Assembly: GCA_028291345.1 (NCBI GenBank)
Contig: JAQGIF010000099.1
Span: 1-35,120 of the forward strand
Length of the DNA stretch: 35,120 nt
Origin: Rhodospirillales bacterium
GTDB taxonomy: Bacteria; Pseudomonadota; Alphaproteobacteria; BOG-932; Roseiterribacteraceae
Reading direction: 5' to 3'
Under the pieces are notes generated by a model. The model saw nothing but the letters and a program-made list of their open reading frames with translations, ran no database searches and was not told the origin of the DNA. This document shows, one piece after another, positions 7,459-17,231 of this stretch (positions are counted from its first letter, which is position 1; each line of letters begins with the position of its first letter). A program made the translations under genes and the position numbers.

Positions 7459-7899
7459 GAAAGTGCTGTTCCAGCCATAGCGATGGCCATCGCGTTCGAC
7501 CGCCGATTGGAACGGCGTCTGCCGAAATTCCATACGCGTCTTGCCGTCTTCGTCCGCGAAGTTCACGGTCACCAGAGTCGGCAGGCCGCGTTCGCCCTCC
7601 TCTTCCCACGCGAAGGTGAAGGAGAGGCGACCGGGCGGGGCAATCTGACGGAACACGCCGCCCTGCCACAGTTCGCCGCCGGTATCAGGCGAGCGCAAGC
7701 ACATTCGCCAAGCACCACCGAGACGGACATCCATCTCCAGATGCACTGCGGGCCATTCTTTCGGCCCCCACCAATGCAGGGCATGGTTAGGATCGGTCCA
7801 TGCCTTGAAGACCAGCTCACGCGGCGCGTCTAACACGCGGGTGATGGTGAGCTCGTCACCTGTTTCGGCCGGGGCTTCAGTCTTCGCCGCCATCACCAT
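7426..7899 (-). CDS. SRPBCC (AHSA1/START-like) domain protein
   Basis: Protein of 157 residues with the Aha1-C/CalC-like START fold, which forms a hydrophobic ligand cavity; the ligand is unknown. Family marks are ITRVLDAPRELVFKAWTDPNHALHWWGP (~19-46), LGGAWRMCLRSPDGGE-like (here SPDTGGELWQGG), and a C-terminal helix GWNSTFDRLADYL. The frame starts at 7899 without an evident ribosome site; a second ATG two codons in is an alternative. Upstream DNA carries AACCGTTCAGTT (7903-7914) and CGGTTAAC (7926-7933), possibly operator sequence. It is first in a same-strand run with the VOC, hydrolase and alpha/beta-hydrolase genes. Confidence 0.9.
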   Translation of the reverse strand: MVMAAKTEAPAETGDELTITRVLDAPRELVFKAWTDPNHALHWWGPKEWPAVHLEMDVRLGGAWRMCLRSPDTGGELWQGGVFRQIAPPGRLSFTFAWEEEGERGLPTLVTVNFADEDGKTRMEFRQTPFQSAVERDGHRYGWNSTFDRLADYLGQA

Positions 7900-7902
7900 A
7901 TA

Positions 7903-7933
7903 AACCGTTCAGTTAAATAACCCATCGGTTAAC
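7903..7933. promoter_or_regulatory. Possible operator/promoter upstream of the SRPBCC cluster
   Basis: AACCGTTCAGTT (7903-7914) and CGGTTAAC (7926-7933) are related AT-rich half-site-like sequences placed directly before the SRPBCC start. They sit in the only sizeable gap (73 bp) at the head of this minus-strand cluster. A TetR- or ArsR-like regulator is possible; none is encoded in the window. Confidence 0.3.
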
Positions 7934-7972
7934 TACTATCCGCCGCGCGAATCTGTCAAGCATCTAAGGCTA

Positions 7973-9667
7973 CTATGGTTTGAGCTTTTCCTGGGCAAGC
8001 GGAATGGGGTCGTCTGTGCCGGGAGGCGACCCGCCCTTCGGGTAGAAGGTGGCGGGATGGTTGTTCTGCAGGAACTGCCAGGCCCCTGCCAGCGCCGTAT
8101 CCCCGGCGGCTTGCGCCGGCACCACGATCCGGAATGCGGCCCAGGCGGCGGTCGGCGCAGTGCCGAAGGCGCGCGCCGAATCCTCGGCAGCGCGCTCGTC
8201 CAGCAGCCTCGCCGCAGCCACCATATCGAGTGCCAGAAGCCCGAACGTGGCGTCAACCGCCTGACGGGCGTGCCCAATTGCGACCATCCCCTCATCCAGC
8301 GGGGGCAACGCGCCCGGTAGCGATGCGCCGGTCCGCTGGGCAACCGCTAGATCGAGCATGCCGAGCGCGGTCGTGAAAAAGGTGATCTCGTTCGCCATCG
8401 GATAGGGGTCGCGATTGAGCGCGGGTACGATATAGCCTCGCTTTCCACCGTTCGCCTTCCCTCCCTTGACGAAATATTTCATCATCTGCGGTGTGGAAAG
8501 CTCGGGCGATTCGCGTGGCGACAGTCCAAGCCGGAAGGCCGGGCTCTGGTCTGACGAATTCAACGCGATCAATGTCGCATCCCGTAGCGCGCCCCAGGCT
8601 CGCCACGCCGCGCCCTGACGCGTCGGCGACAAGGTCAGGCTTGCCGGAACAGCGCGCGGCGGCGATCCCGCAACGGAAGCGCCGCCGTCGTCGAACAGAT
8701 AGCTGCCCTTCAGCATGTCCAAGACCCGCGCCGCGTCCCAATAGGTCCACTTGTACGGGCGATTGGCCTGCGCCGGCAGCGACAGCGGTGCGATTGCGGC
8801 ATTCATGCCGTTCATATCCATTGCGAAGATCAGGTCGGCCCACTCGAGCGCACGGCGTCCGTCCGCGAGCAAAAGGGCTGTGCGCCCGATATCATAGGCA
8901 TCGGTATCGGTCAGCGCCGCATAGTCCGCGTCCACCGGCACGAGCGGTGTCAATCCGGCCTGAGAGAGGGCCTGCGCGGCCGCGACGCGGATACCGTGGT
9001 AATATGCATCGCCCTTGCCGACCATCGCGGCGGCGATCCCCGCCAACGCGGTTTCCGGTCCTCCTGATGCCCCAGGCAATGCCGCGACGGGTGTGATGCG
9101 GCTATTGAGGAAATCGACCATCATCTGCAAGACCGGCGCACTAGCCGGGGAATAGGTCAGCGTATTGGCCCTGACGACCATCAGCGCGCGGACGCCCTCT
9201 TCCTCGGTGATCTGGGCCGCGCCGGCCGGGGCAGCGGCGCTTTCGAACGATGCCATCGCGCGGCGCTGCAACATCGCCGCGACTTCAGGCGCGGCCGGAT
9301 CACCATCGAACAGGACGACGTCGCCCGCCGCGCCGCGCCGGTTGAAACCAATGATCGGCATGCCCTCGAGCGCCCCCTCGAGCAGCAGGGCATGGGCATC
9401 TTCCTGGTGGCGGCGCGCCTCCGGCGTTGCTTCGACCGTTTGGCCATAGCGGGCGACGGCGACCACCTGATCGACAGTCAGATCGTGGCCGGACAGCGTT
9501 ACGGTCTGGTCCGTCGCCGGCATGCCGGGCACGATCGGGCGATAAGGCGCTGCAGCGATAGCGTGTTCAAGTCCAAGCGCGGTCAGCAGGCCGGCCGTTG
9601 CCACGAGACGCCGCCGACAGCGCCGCAGACCTGTTCCGCTATCGAATTGGATCACCCGATTCTTCAT
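7973..9667 (-). CDS. Exported HAL/PAL-family aromatic amino acid lyase-like protein
   Basis: Protein of 564 residues (571 if GTG 9688 is used). An Arg-rich N-terminus (LRRCRRRLVATAGLLTALGL) ending AIAA looks like a signal peptide, possibly Tat. The rest follows the histidine/phenylalanine ammonia-lyase fold: VTLSGHDLTVDQVVAVAR (the family's opening motif), an Ala-Ser-Gly triad (207-209 in the longer numbering) that in this family cyclises to the MIO electrophile, and LIALNSSDQSPAF, matching the family's NS-x-DNP segment. The motif normally read YGxNTGFG is IGFNRRGA, so the catalytic Tyr is Ile113, and the usual DLAPL after ASG is GPETAL. It may deaminate an unusual substrate, or be an inactive binding relative. 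It is transcribed away from the small exported protein at 9900. The start is uncertain because neither candidate has good Shine-Dalgarno spacing. Confidence 0.75.
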   Translation of the reverse strand: MKNRVIQFDSGTGLRRCRRRLVATAGLLTALGLEHAIAAAPYRPIVPGMPATDQTVTLSGHDLTVDQVVAVARYGQTVEATPEARRHQEDAHALLLEGALEGMPIIGFNRRGAAGDVVLFDGDPAAPEVAAMLQRRAMASFESAAAPAGAAQITEEEGVRALMVVRANTLTYSPASAPVLQMMVDFLNSRITPVAALPGASGGPETALAGIAAAMVGKGDAYYHGIRVAAAQALSQAGLTPLVPVDADYAALTDTDAYDIGRTALLLADGRRALEWADLIFAMDMNGMNAAIAPLSLPAQANRPYKWTYWDAARVLDMLKGSYLFDDGGASVAGSPPRAVPASLTLSPTRQGAAWRAWGALRDATLIALNSSDQSPAFRLGLSPRESPELSTPQMMKYFVKGGKANGGKRGYIVPALNRDPYPMANEITFFTTALGMLDLAVAQRTGASLPGALPPLDEGMVAIGHARQAVDATFGLLALDMVAAARLLDERAAEDSARAFGTAPTAAWAAFRIVVPAQAAGDTALAGAWQFLQNNHPATFYPKGGSPPGTDDPIPLAQEKLKP

Positions 9668-9899
9668 CCTCACAAAAAATTTCAACACCTTACGCCAGAT
9701 TTCCTTGTATCGAACGTATTAAGGTCAAGCTATGGTTCATCGGCCGGTTTGAGCAATCCAATTGAGAGGCGAAACGCCGATTGCACGCGCCGGTCATGTC
9801 CCAGGCGGATTGCTGATTTCGCAATCCACCCCAGTTGTATATGAAGGCACAATATCAGCGGTTTTGGTGTTGGATCATCACGACGGCAGGAGAGGGTCC

Positions 9900-10274
9900 A
9901 TGCGTTCAGAAATTTGTAAACAGTCCTTGCGGGCGGTCGCCTTCGCGTCGCTCGCGCTGGGCGCGGGTTCAGCGCTGGCACAATCCGCTTCGCCAGCGGG
10001 CCAATTGCCCGCCGACCGCGAGGAGATCATCATTACCCACCAACGACTCGGACCACTCAGCGACTGGGCGGCGATGCAGCAGCATTCGGCCGACTATCGC
10101 CGGTTGAAAGCGAAATACGACCCGACGACGGGCTCGTCCCACACTGATTCCTGGGCTTCGGACCGCAATCTGGCCTCCCATAATGGGTCGGGCGACAGTT
10201 TCATCCAGGAAAGCGCCGATACCCCGACGCCGCCCGCCGTCCAGGCGATCAAGGACGCGGTCATCCCTCCGTAA
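9900..10274 (+). CDS. Small exported protein of unknown function
   Basis: Protein of 124 residues with a clear Sec signal peptide (KQSLRAVAFASLALGAGSALAQ, probable cut after ALA). The mature part is hydrophilic, Ser/Asp/His-rich and probably periplasmic, with no cysteine and no motif I recognise. I chose ATG 9900 because a GGAGAGGG ribosome site lies just upstream and the signal peptide begins there; the frame is open further 5' without support. It sits between the divergent lyase-like gene and the thiC riboswitch, and is probably its own transcription unit because a promoter-like TTGACA follows its stop. Confidence 0.75.
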   Translation: MRSEICKQSLRAVAFASLALGAGSALAQSASPAGQLPADREEIIITHQRLGPLSDWAAMQQHSADYRRLKAKYDPTTGSSHTDSWASDRNLASHNGSGDSFIQESADTPTPPAVQAIKDAVIPP

Positions 10275-10306
10275 ACCCTGCTTCCACTGCTTGACCGCCG
10301 GAATGC

Positions 10307-10338
10307 TTGACACATAGACGGGCAAAGCCGACCATTAT
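10307..10338 (+). promoter_or_regulatory. Candidate promoter for the thiC leader
   Basis: A perfect TTGACA (10307-10312) stands just upstream of the riboswitch. A weak -10 (ACCATT at 10331, 18-base spacing, or CATTAT at 10333) follows. Transcription would then begin just before the aptamer. The -35 match is good; the -10 is poor. Confidence 0.35.
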
Positions 10339-10341
10339 CTT

Positions 10342-12366
<2,025 letters not shown>

Positions 12367-12404
12367 GAAAGCCGCCGTCTGCCCGGGCCACGACACAACG
12401 ATAG

Positions 12405-12431
12405 GGCCTGCGTCTTAGTAAGGCGCGGGCC
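12405..12431 (+). terminator. GC-rich hairpin downstream of thiC
   Basis: GGCCTGCG (12405-12412) can pair with CGCGGGCC (12424-12431) through eight pairs including one G-U, with an 11-base loop, 38 bases after the thiC stop. There is no T-run, so intrinsic termination would be weak. Confidence 0.35.
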
Positions 12432-13098
12432 GACGCGCCGCCTATACTTCATGAATTCACCGACATTCGCGATGCGCCCGGCGGCGGAGTAGTACCGGAC
12501 AAGGAACAACCTTGGCTCGCGTCGAGCGAGCCATCCCTACGGGTGCGGCGCACGCGCGCCATCAACCGCAATTAAATCACTCACTAAGGCTGAGCCCTGG
12601 ACTATAACTCGCCGCGATTAAATTCTCGCGGCGGCGCGATCTTACTATCTGGCAGAAATCAGGCCGAACAGCAATCGGATTTCAATGCCCGCACAGCTGC
12701 AATGAATTTATGCGCCCTGCCTTACGACGTAACTTACTTTGATATAGCTTATTTGCCCAAAATATAGTCATGCTTATGCACAGTGATAGAACACATTAAC
12801 AAAACGTAATGTAATTAATGTTGCATCGCACAAGGCTCCTGGTTAGGGTCCGGCGACCTGACGAAGGTCTAACGTCGAGGAAAAAAATGAACCAGCCTGT
12901 CAGCCGCCGCGCCCGGAAATCGGGGCGCAATCCTTCGCCTTTATAAGTTTTACCGCCGCTGCCCACGGGGGCGGACCGGCGAGACGTTCGTATTCGACAG
13001 ATAATCATTCGCGCGCGCGACAGACCAAGGACACCGTCGGCAGAGGACGGCCCGCACATGGCTGTCGTTATCAGGCGCACGCCAAAACAAGGACCGTC
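12432..13098. other. Long leader/intergenic region upstream of the TonB receptor gene
   Basis: About 670 bp with no convincing gene and several structured elements. CGCCGCGA (12610-12617) and TCGCGGCG (12626-12633) are perfect 8-bp inverted arms around the loop TTAAATTC. ACATTAA (12793-12799) and TTAATGT (12815-12821) form an operator-like pair. TTGCAT (12821-12826) and TAGGGT (12844-12849), 17 bases apart, are a possible promoter. This is followed by a short ORF (12887-12946). The region is unusually long and AT-rich in its middle (12720-12830) compared with its neighbours, consistent with complex control of the receptor. Confidence 0.4.
12887..12946 (+). CDS. Possible 19-residue leader peptide
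   Basis: ATG at 12887 is preceded by GAGG at suitable spacing and opens 19 codons (MNQPVSRRARKSGRNPSPL) before TAA. The peptide is Arg/Lys-rich. A hairpin GCGCCC/GGGCGC lies inside it. It could be a leader ORF coupled to expression of the receptor 150 bp downstream, or chance. Confidence 0.2.
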   Translation: MNQPVSRRARKSGRNPSPL

Positions 13099-15906
13099 AT
13101 GTCAAGCACTACGAAATCCAGAAATAAATCTTCCCTGCTCACCTGCACAGCATTACTTGCGCTAACGTCCGGAATATTTGGCAATATCGGCGACGCTTTT
13201 GCCGGCGACGATGTCACCGCCAATGGCGATCCTATCGAGACCATTGTGGTCACGGGCACTCGATTCAATACGGACGCTGCGCCGGCCAAAGCGTCGCTGG
13301 AGACGACCGAGCCGCAAACAATCATCAATCGCTCCTATATCGAGAACTTCGTTCCGCCACAGGCGGATTATGTGACGATCCTTGCCATCGTCCCCTCACT
13401 GACCGGCGGCGACTCAAACGGCCCGGGCCTGTCGGACGGCGGCGCCAAGAACACTCTGCGCGGCTTGCCGGACGGCAACTTCGCCATGCTGTATGACGGT
13501 GTCCCGTTCGGCGACACCAACGGCCCGACACATCACAATATCTCCTATTTTCCGGCCTCCACGATCGGTTCGATCGTTGTCGACCGCGGCCCCGGCAATG
13601 CCGGCAATCTGGCCTCGGCCACTTATGGCGGCACCATCAAGCTGTTTTCCCAGACCCTGAGCGCCGATCCCCAGGCAAACGGCACATTCAGCTTTGGAAG
13701 TTTCGACACCAAGCTTGGCGTGCTGAACGGACAGAGCGGCGATTTGGACGTCTTCGGCACCACCACGCGGGTTCTGGTCAATTTGCAAGGGCTTGAATCG
13801 GCCGGCGCGCTGACGCAGCAGGATGTCCGCTCATATAACGCAGTCATGAAGATTGAAACCAAGATCACGCCGGATTGGACGGTCACGCTGTTCGGCGATT
13901 ACAGCTATCTCAGAGAACATCTGGACGACAATAACGGCCTGACGCCCGCGCAGGTTCAGGTCTATGGCAAGGATTTCTCCTTGCAGAATACCAATCCTCT
14001 ATTGCCGACTTACTATGCCTATAATTACACGACAAAGGCGACGGACCTAGAATATTTCCATGTGAACGGGAACATCACGGATCGGCTCAAGATCGACAAT
14101 CTGGTTTATACCTATGCCTATTGGAACCATACATTCAGCCCGAACAGCCAAACCCAGACGCTCGCTCAGATCAACGCGAATACATCCGGCGATAACGGAA
14201 CCCTCACGCTCTTCTCGAACGGCACGAAGCTGCCCAATCAGCTACTCGCCTACGACAAGGAAAATAGATATCGTGTCTATGGCGATATTGTGCGCCTCTC
14301 GCAGGACTACGATTTCGGGTCGGTCACCGGCCAGGTCCGCACGGGCGCCTGGTTCGAGACCCAGGAAACCAATCGCTTCAAATATTTCTTCGACGCCAAT
14401 CTCTGCAATGCCAATCTCATCAATCCCTTGACCGCCGGCGGCGGCGCGGCGGCTTCGGCTTGCGGGGTGGTGAGCGGGCGAGCCTCGAACGGCTATCTCG
14501 GCTTCGGCAAGGACGATGAGCATACAACCTGGACTCAGTACCAGCCGTTCCTCGAGATCGATATCAAGCCGATCGAGGACCTGACCATCACGCCGGGCGT
14601 GAAATATGTTCACTGGATCCATGGTGTGAACGCCCCGATCGCACAGGGCTCGACCTGCGGCGTCTCCCTAGCTTGTCCGCCTTTCAACAAGCTTGGCCAG
14701 AATTATCAGACCAGCTTCATCACCCGCGATACGCTGCCCTTCCTCACCGTCAACTACAAGCTCGACAATTCTTGGAGCGTCTATGCCGAATATGCGAAAG
14801 GCATTTACGTACCGGATATCGCGTCATTCGAAACCAAAACGCCGACGGCCACGTTCCCGCAGGCGGAAAAGACGACCAATTACCAGCTGGGCACCGTGTT
14901 CTACGCGGACAATTTCACGTTCGATGCTGATATTTACTATATCGATATCAGCAACAACTATGTCAGTCAGCCTTGTAGCTATAACGTTTTGGAGACTTGC
15001 TACCTGAATAACGGCTCTGCGACTTATAAGGGCATTGAAGGCGAAGGCACCTACGCGTTCGACAAGGTATTGGATTTCGACCTCAGCGGCCTTTCCATCT
15101 TTGTGAACGGCGCCCTAATGTCATCGAAAGCGGGGGATGGCAGGTGGGAGCCGAACGCCCCAAAATGGACCGCGGCGGCCGGCCTACTCTATAAGAAGGC
15201 CGGCTGGAAATTCGGCCTGATCGCCAAGATAACCGGGCCGCAATATTCGGACACGACGAACTATTCCTTCTACAAACTGCCCTCCTACAGCAACGTGACT
15301 GCGACGGTCGGATATGATTTCGGCAATTACGAAGTGGGGGTCAATGTCGACAACGTGCTGAACTCCAGAGCGGTCCTGCAAATCGCCGAGGCCGGCGGTC
15401 TGCAGACAAACCCGGCAACCAGCCTCGATCAATATATCTTCCAGGCGCCGATCAGCGCGATGGCGACGTTAAAAGTTCATTTTGGCGGCAGCGACTTTTC
15501 ATCGGAAACGACGACGACCTATGCCCCGCCCCCGGTGATCGCTCCGGCTCCGGTGACGGCGCCGAAGAGCTATCTGGTGTTTTTCGACTTCAACAAGTCG
15601 GACCTGACGCCCCAGGCTATGAACACCGTGGACCAAGCGGCGCATAATGCCGGCCCCGCCCACGTGATGAAGTTGGAAGTAACAGGTCACACCGATACCG
15701 TCGGTTCCGAAGCCTACAATATGCGTCTCAGCCGCCGCCGTGCGGAATCGGTTGCGGCACGGCTGGAGAAGGATGGTGTCCCCTCCTCTGAGATCGAGAT
15801 CATCGCCAAGGGCAAGCGTGATCTTCTGGTCCCCACTGCAGACGGGGTGACAGAACCGCAGAACCGGCGCGTTCATATCGTCTATGAAGACGGTATGACC
15901 TCGTAA
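13099..15906 (+). CDS. TonB-dependent receptor with C-terminal OmpA-like domain
   Basis: Outer-membrane active transporter (935 residues) fused to a peptidoglycan-binding domain. Order: signal peptide ending DAFA (~1-35); TonB-box-like ETIVVTGTRF (~47-56); plug domain with TLRGLPDGNFAMLYDGVPFGD and the VDRGPGNAGNLASATYGGTIKL end; 22-strand-type barrel to about residue 795, closing with ATLKVHFGG; a Thr/Pro-rich linker (~796-820); then an OmpA_C domain (~821-935) with FFDFNKSDLTPQA, GHTDTVGS (Asp866) and NRRVHI (Arg923/924), the residues that grip diaminopimelate in this family. Standard TonB receptors stop at the barrel's last strand, so the fusion is unusual. The substrate is unknown. An acid phosphatase gene follows 116 bp downstream with a strong hairpin between, and a long structured leader precedes. 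Confidence 0.93.
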   Translation: MSSTTKSRNKSSLLTCTALLALTSGIFGNIGDAFAGDDVTANGDPIETIVVTGTRFNTDAAPAKASLETTEPQTIINRSYIENFVPPQADYVTILAIVPSLTGGDSNGPGLSDGGAKNTLRGLPDGNFAMLYDGVPFGDTNGPTHHNISYFPASTIGSIVVDRGPGNAGNLASATYGGTIKLFSQTLSADPQANGTFSFGSFDTKLGVLNGQSGDLDVFGTTTRVLVNLQGLESAGALTQQDVRSYNAVMKIETKITPDWTVTLFGDYSYLREHLDDNNGLTPAQVQVYGKDFSLQNTNPLLPTYYAYNYTTKATDLEYFHVNGNITDRLKIDNLVYTYAYWNHTFSPNSQTQTLAQINANTSGDNGTLTLFSNGTKLPNQLLAYDKENRYRVYGDIVRLSQDYDFGSVTGQVRTGAWFETQETNRFKYFFDANLCNANLINPLTAGGGAAASACGVVSGRASNGYLGFGKDDEHTTWTQYQPFLEIDIKPIEDLTITPGVKYVHWIHGVNAPIAQGSTCGVSLACPPFNKLGQNYQTSFITRDTLPFLTVNYKLDNSWSVYAEYAKGIYVPDIASFETKTPTATFPQAEKTTNYQLGTVFYADNFTFDADIYYIDISNNYVSQPCSYNVLETCYLNNGSATYKGIEGEGTYAFDKVLDFDLSGLSIFVNGALMSSKAGDGRWEPNAPKWTAAAGLLYKKAGWKFGLIAKITGPQYSDTTNYSFYKLPSYSNVTATVGYDFGNYEVGVNVDNVLNSRAVLQIAEAGGLQTNPATSLDQYIFQAPISAMATLKVHFGGSDFSSETTTTYAPPPVIAPAPVTAPKSYLVFFDFNKSDLTPQAMNTVDQAAHNAGPAHVMKLEVTGHTDTVGSEAYNMRLSRRRAESVAARLEKDGVPSSEIEIIAKGKRDLLVPTADGVTEPQNRRVHIVYEDGMTS

Positions 15907-15921
15907 CGCGAAGCCTTATTA

Positions 15922-15958
15922 GGGATAGCGGCCGATCGAACGGGCCGGCCGCTATCCC
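15922..15958 (+). terminator. Strong hairpin between receptor and phosphatase genes
   Basis: GGGATAGCGGCC (15922-15933) and its exact complement GGCCGCTATCCC (15947-15958) form a 12-bp stem with a 13-base loop, 15 bases after the receptor stop. No T-run follows. It may terminate or attenuate transcription into the phosphatase gene, or protect the receptor mRNA's 3' end. Confidence 0.6.
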
Positions 15959-16022
15959 GACGCCTTCATGACGTTCAACCTGATACGCCGCTAATCGATG
16001 CGGCCACTTAGCGAGGCCAAAC

Positions 16023-16727
16023 ATGAGAAACCTTCTTTCCGCCGCCGCGGTCATAGTCGCTCTTGCCGCGGGCGCCGCTTTCGCCAAGGATGGCCAAGCC
16101 CCATTCCTGCCGACGGATGCTATCGATCTGGCGGCGATCCTCCCGCCGCCGCCGACCCAGGATGGCGCGATCACAAAGGCCGAGATTGCCGAAATCCATC
16201 GCGCCGGCAGCGCCGCGACGCCTTCCGAAAAGGATGACGCTGTTGCCGATACCAAGGAGGAGGTGTTTCTGTTCGCCAACATCATGGGGCCGATGTTCAC
16301 GCCGGACCGGCTGCCGCTGGCGACGAAACTGTTCCAGTTGGTCGGGGAAACCGAAGGCGAGTTCGTCGGTCCAGCGAAAAAAGCGTTCGGCCGCCCGCGC
16401 CCGCCACTTGCCGACCCGACCATCATACCTTGCGAAAAACTGAGACCCAGCGGGGCCTACCCCAGCGGGCATGCGACTTTTGGGTATCTTGAGGCCATCG
16501 TACTGACCCAGATCGTCCCGGAAAAACGCGAAGCGATCTTCCAGCGAGCCGCCGAGTTCGGGCAGCATCGCGTCGTCTGCGGCGTTCATTATCCCAGCGA
16601 TATCGAGGCGGGCAAAGTGAGCGCATTCGCGATCGGCGCAGCGCTGTTGAAAAATTCCAGCTTCCAGGAGCAGCTTACACCGGCCCGGGCCGAGGTACGG
16701 AGGGTGCTCGGCCTTTCCGCGCAATAA
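16023..16727 (+). CDS. phoC: Class A non-specific acid phosphatase (PAP2 superfamily)
   Basis: Periplasmic phosphomonoesterase of 234 residues that releases phosphate from diverse organic esters. It has a signal peptide (LLSAAAVIVALAAGAAFA). The class A signature is complete in spacing: Lys119-x6-Arg126-Pro127, then PSGH at 147-150, then Arg183-x5-His189-x3-Asp193 in HRVVCGVHYPSD. The residue before Arg183 is His, where the consensus has Ser. Length and motifs match PhoC/PhoN enzymes; the symbol is by family. It lies directly downstream of the receptor-OmpA fusion on the same strand, which suggests that a phosphorylated compound taken up through the receptor is cleaved in the periplasm, though separate regulation is possible because of the hairpin. 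Confidence 0.9.
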   Translation: MRNLLSAAAVIVALAAGAAFAKDGQAPFLPTDAIDLAAILPPPPTQDGAITKAEIAEIHRAGSAATPSEKDDAVADTKEEVFLFANIMGPMFTPDRLPLATKLFQLVGETEGEFVGPAKKAFGRPRPPLADPTIIPCEKLRPSGAYPSGHATFGYLEAIVLTQIVPEKREAIFQRAAEFGQHRVVCGVHYPSDIEAGKVSAFAIGAALLKNSSFQEQLTPARAEVRRVLGLSAQ

Positions 16728-16779
16728 AGAGTTCTCGGTCGGGCGCGATGAGGTCCAGCCCGGACCGCATCGCAGGCCG

Positions 16780-17091
16780 TCAGTGCATGACGTCACTCTG
16801 CGCCTGATCCTCGGACTGCTCGAACGCTTTGCGTAATTTAGTATCAGCCAAGGCGACGCCGTGATTGTGCAAGTCCTGTCCGGCCTTGACGATGAGTTCG
16901 GCGGGCGTGCGCCCCAACGCGAACTCGACGAATGAATCGGCATAATCCGGGGGTGCGCCGTCACCCATCTGGTCCGCAACCCAAACCGCGAACAACTTGT
17001 TGCGATGGACCAGAATCCGGAATTTCAGCGCTTCGTCATGGGCGAATTTTGCCTCGAACTGGCGCTCTCGTGTCTTAAAAGCATCGTCCAT
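16780..17091 (-). CDS. ATPase inhibitor subunit zeta homologue (DUF1476)
   Basis: Protein of 103 residues matching the zeta subunit that inhibits F1Fo-ATPase hydrolysis in alphaproteobacteria. The conserved start is present: a short N-terminal arm, then RERQFEAKFAHDEALKFRILVHRNKLFAVWVADQMG. It is followed by a helical C-terminal half (FVEFALGRTPAELIVKAGQDLHNHGVALADTKLRKAF). I chose ATG 17091, which has a GGGGGAAG site; an in-frame ATG four codons earlier lacks one. It is isolated from any atp genes, and its FRILVHRN segment is more divergent than typical, so it may be a paralogue that does not serve the main ATP synthase. Confidence 0.85.
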   Translation of the reverse strand: MDDAFKTRERQFEAKFAHDEALKFRILVHRNKLFAVWVADQMGDGAPPDYADSFVEFALGRTPAELIVKAGQDLHNHGVALADTKLRKAFEQSEDQAQSDVMH

Positions 17092-17147
17092 TCTTCCCCC
17101 CAAAAAGCGCTGCTTGGGACCTAAGCCGGTTTCCGGTCTATCCTCGA

Positions 17148-17182
17148 CAAGGCGCTTGTTGTCTTAAGATATAAGCGCCTTG
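17148..17182. terminator. Hairpin between the zeta homologue and the zinc-motif membrane protein
   Basis: CAAGGCGCTT (17148-17157) and AAGCGCCTTG (17173-17182) are perfect 10-bp arms around a 15-base loop. They lie past the 3' end of the membrane-protein gene and before the zeta start. It likely separates two minus-strand transcription units; there is no T-run. Confidence 0.5.
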
Positions 17183-17231
17183 GCGAATCATAACAGGGCC
17201 GGGCCGCTATCGAGACCTTCGCGCCTCGACA

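Noticed and set aside
13060-13098. Possible Pho box (CTGTCGTTATCAGG) before the receptor
   Set aside because: Only the first half resembles the consensus; the second half does not.
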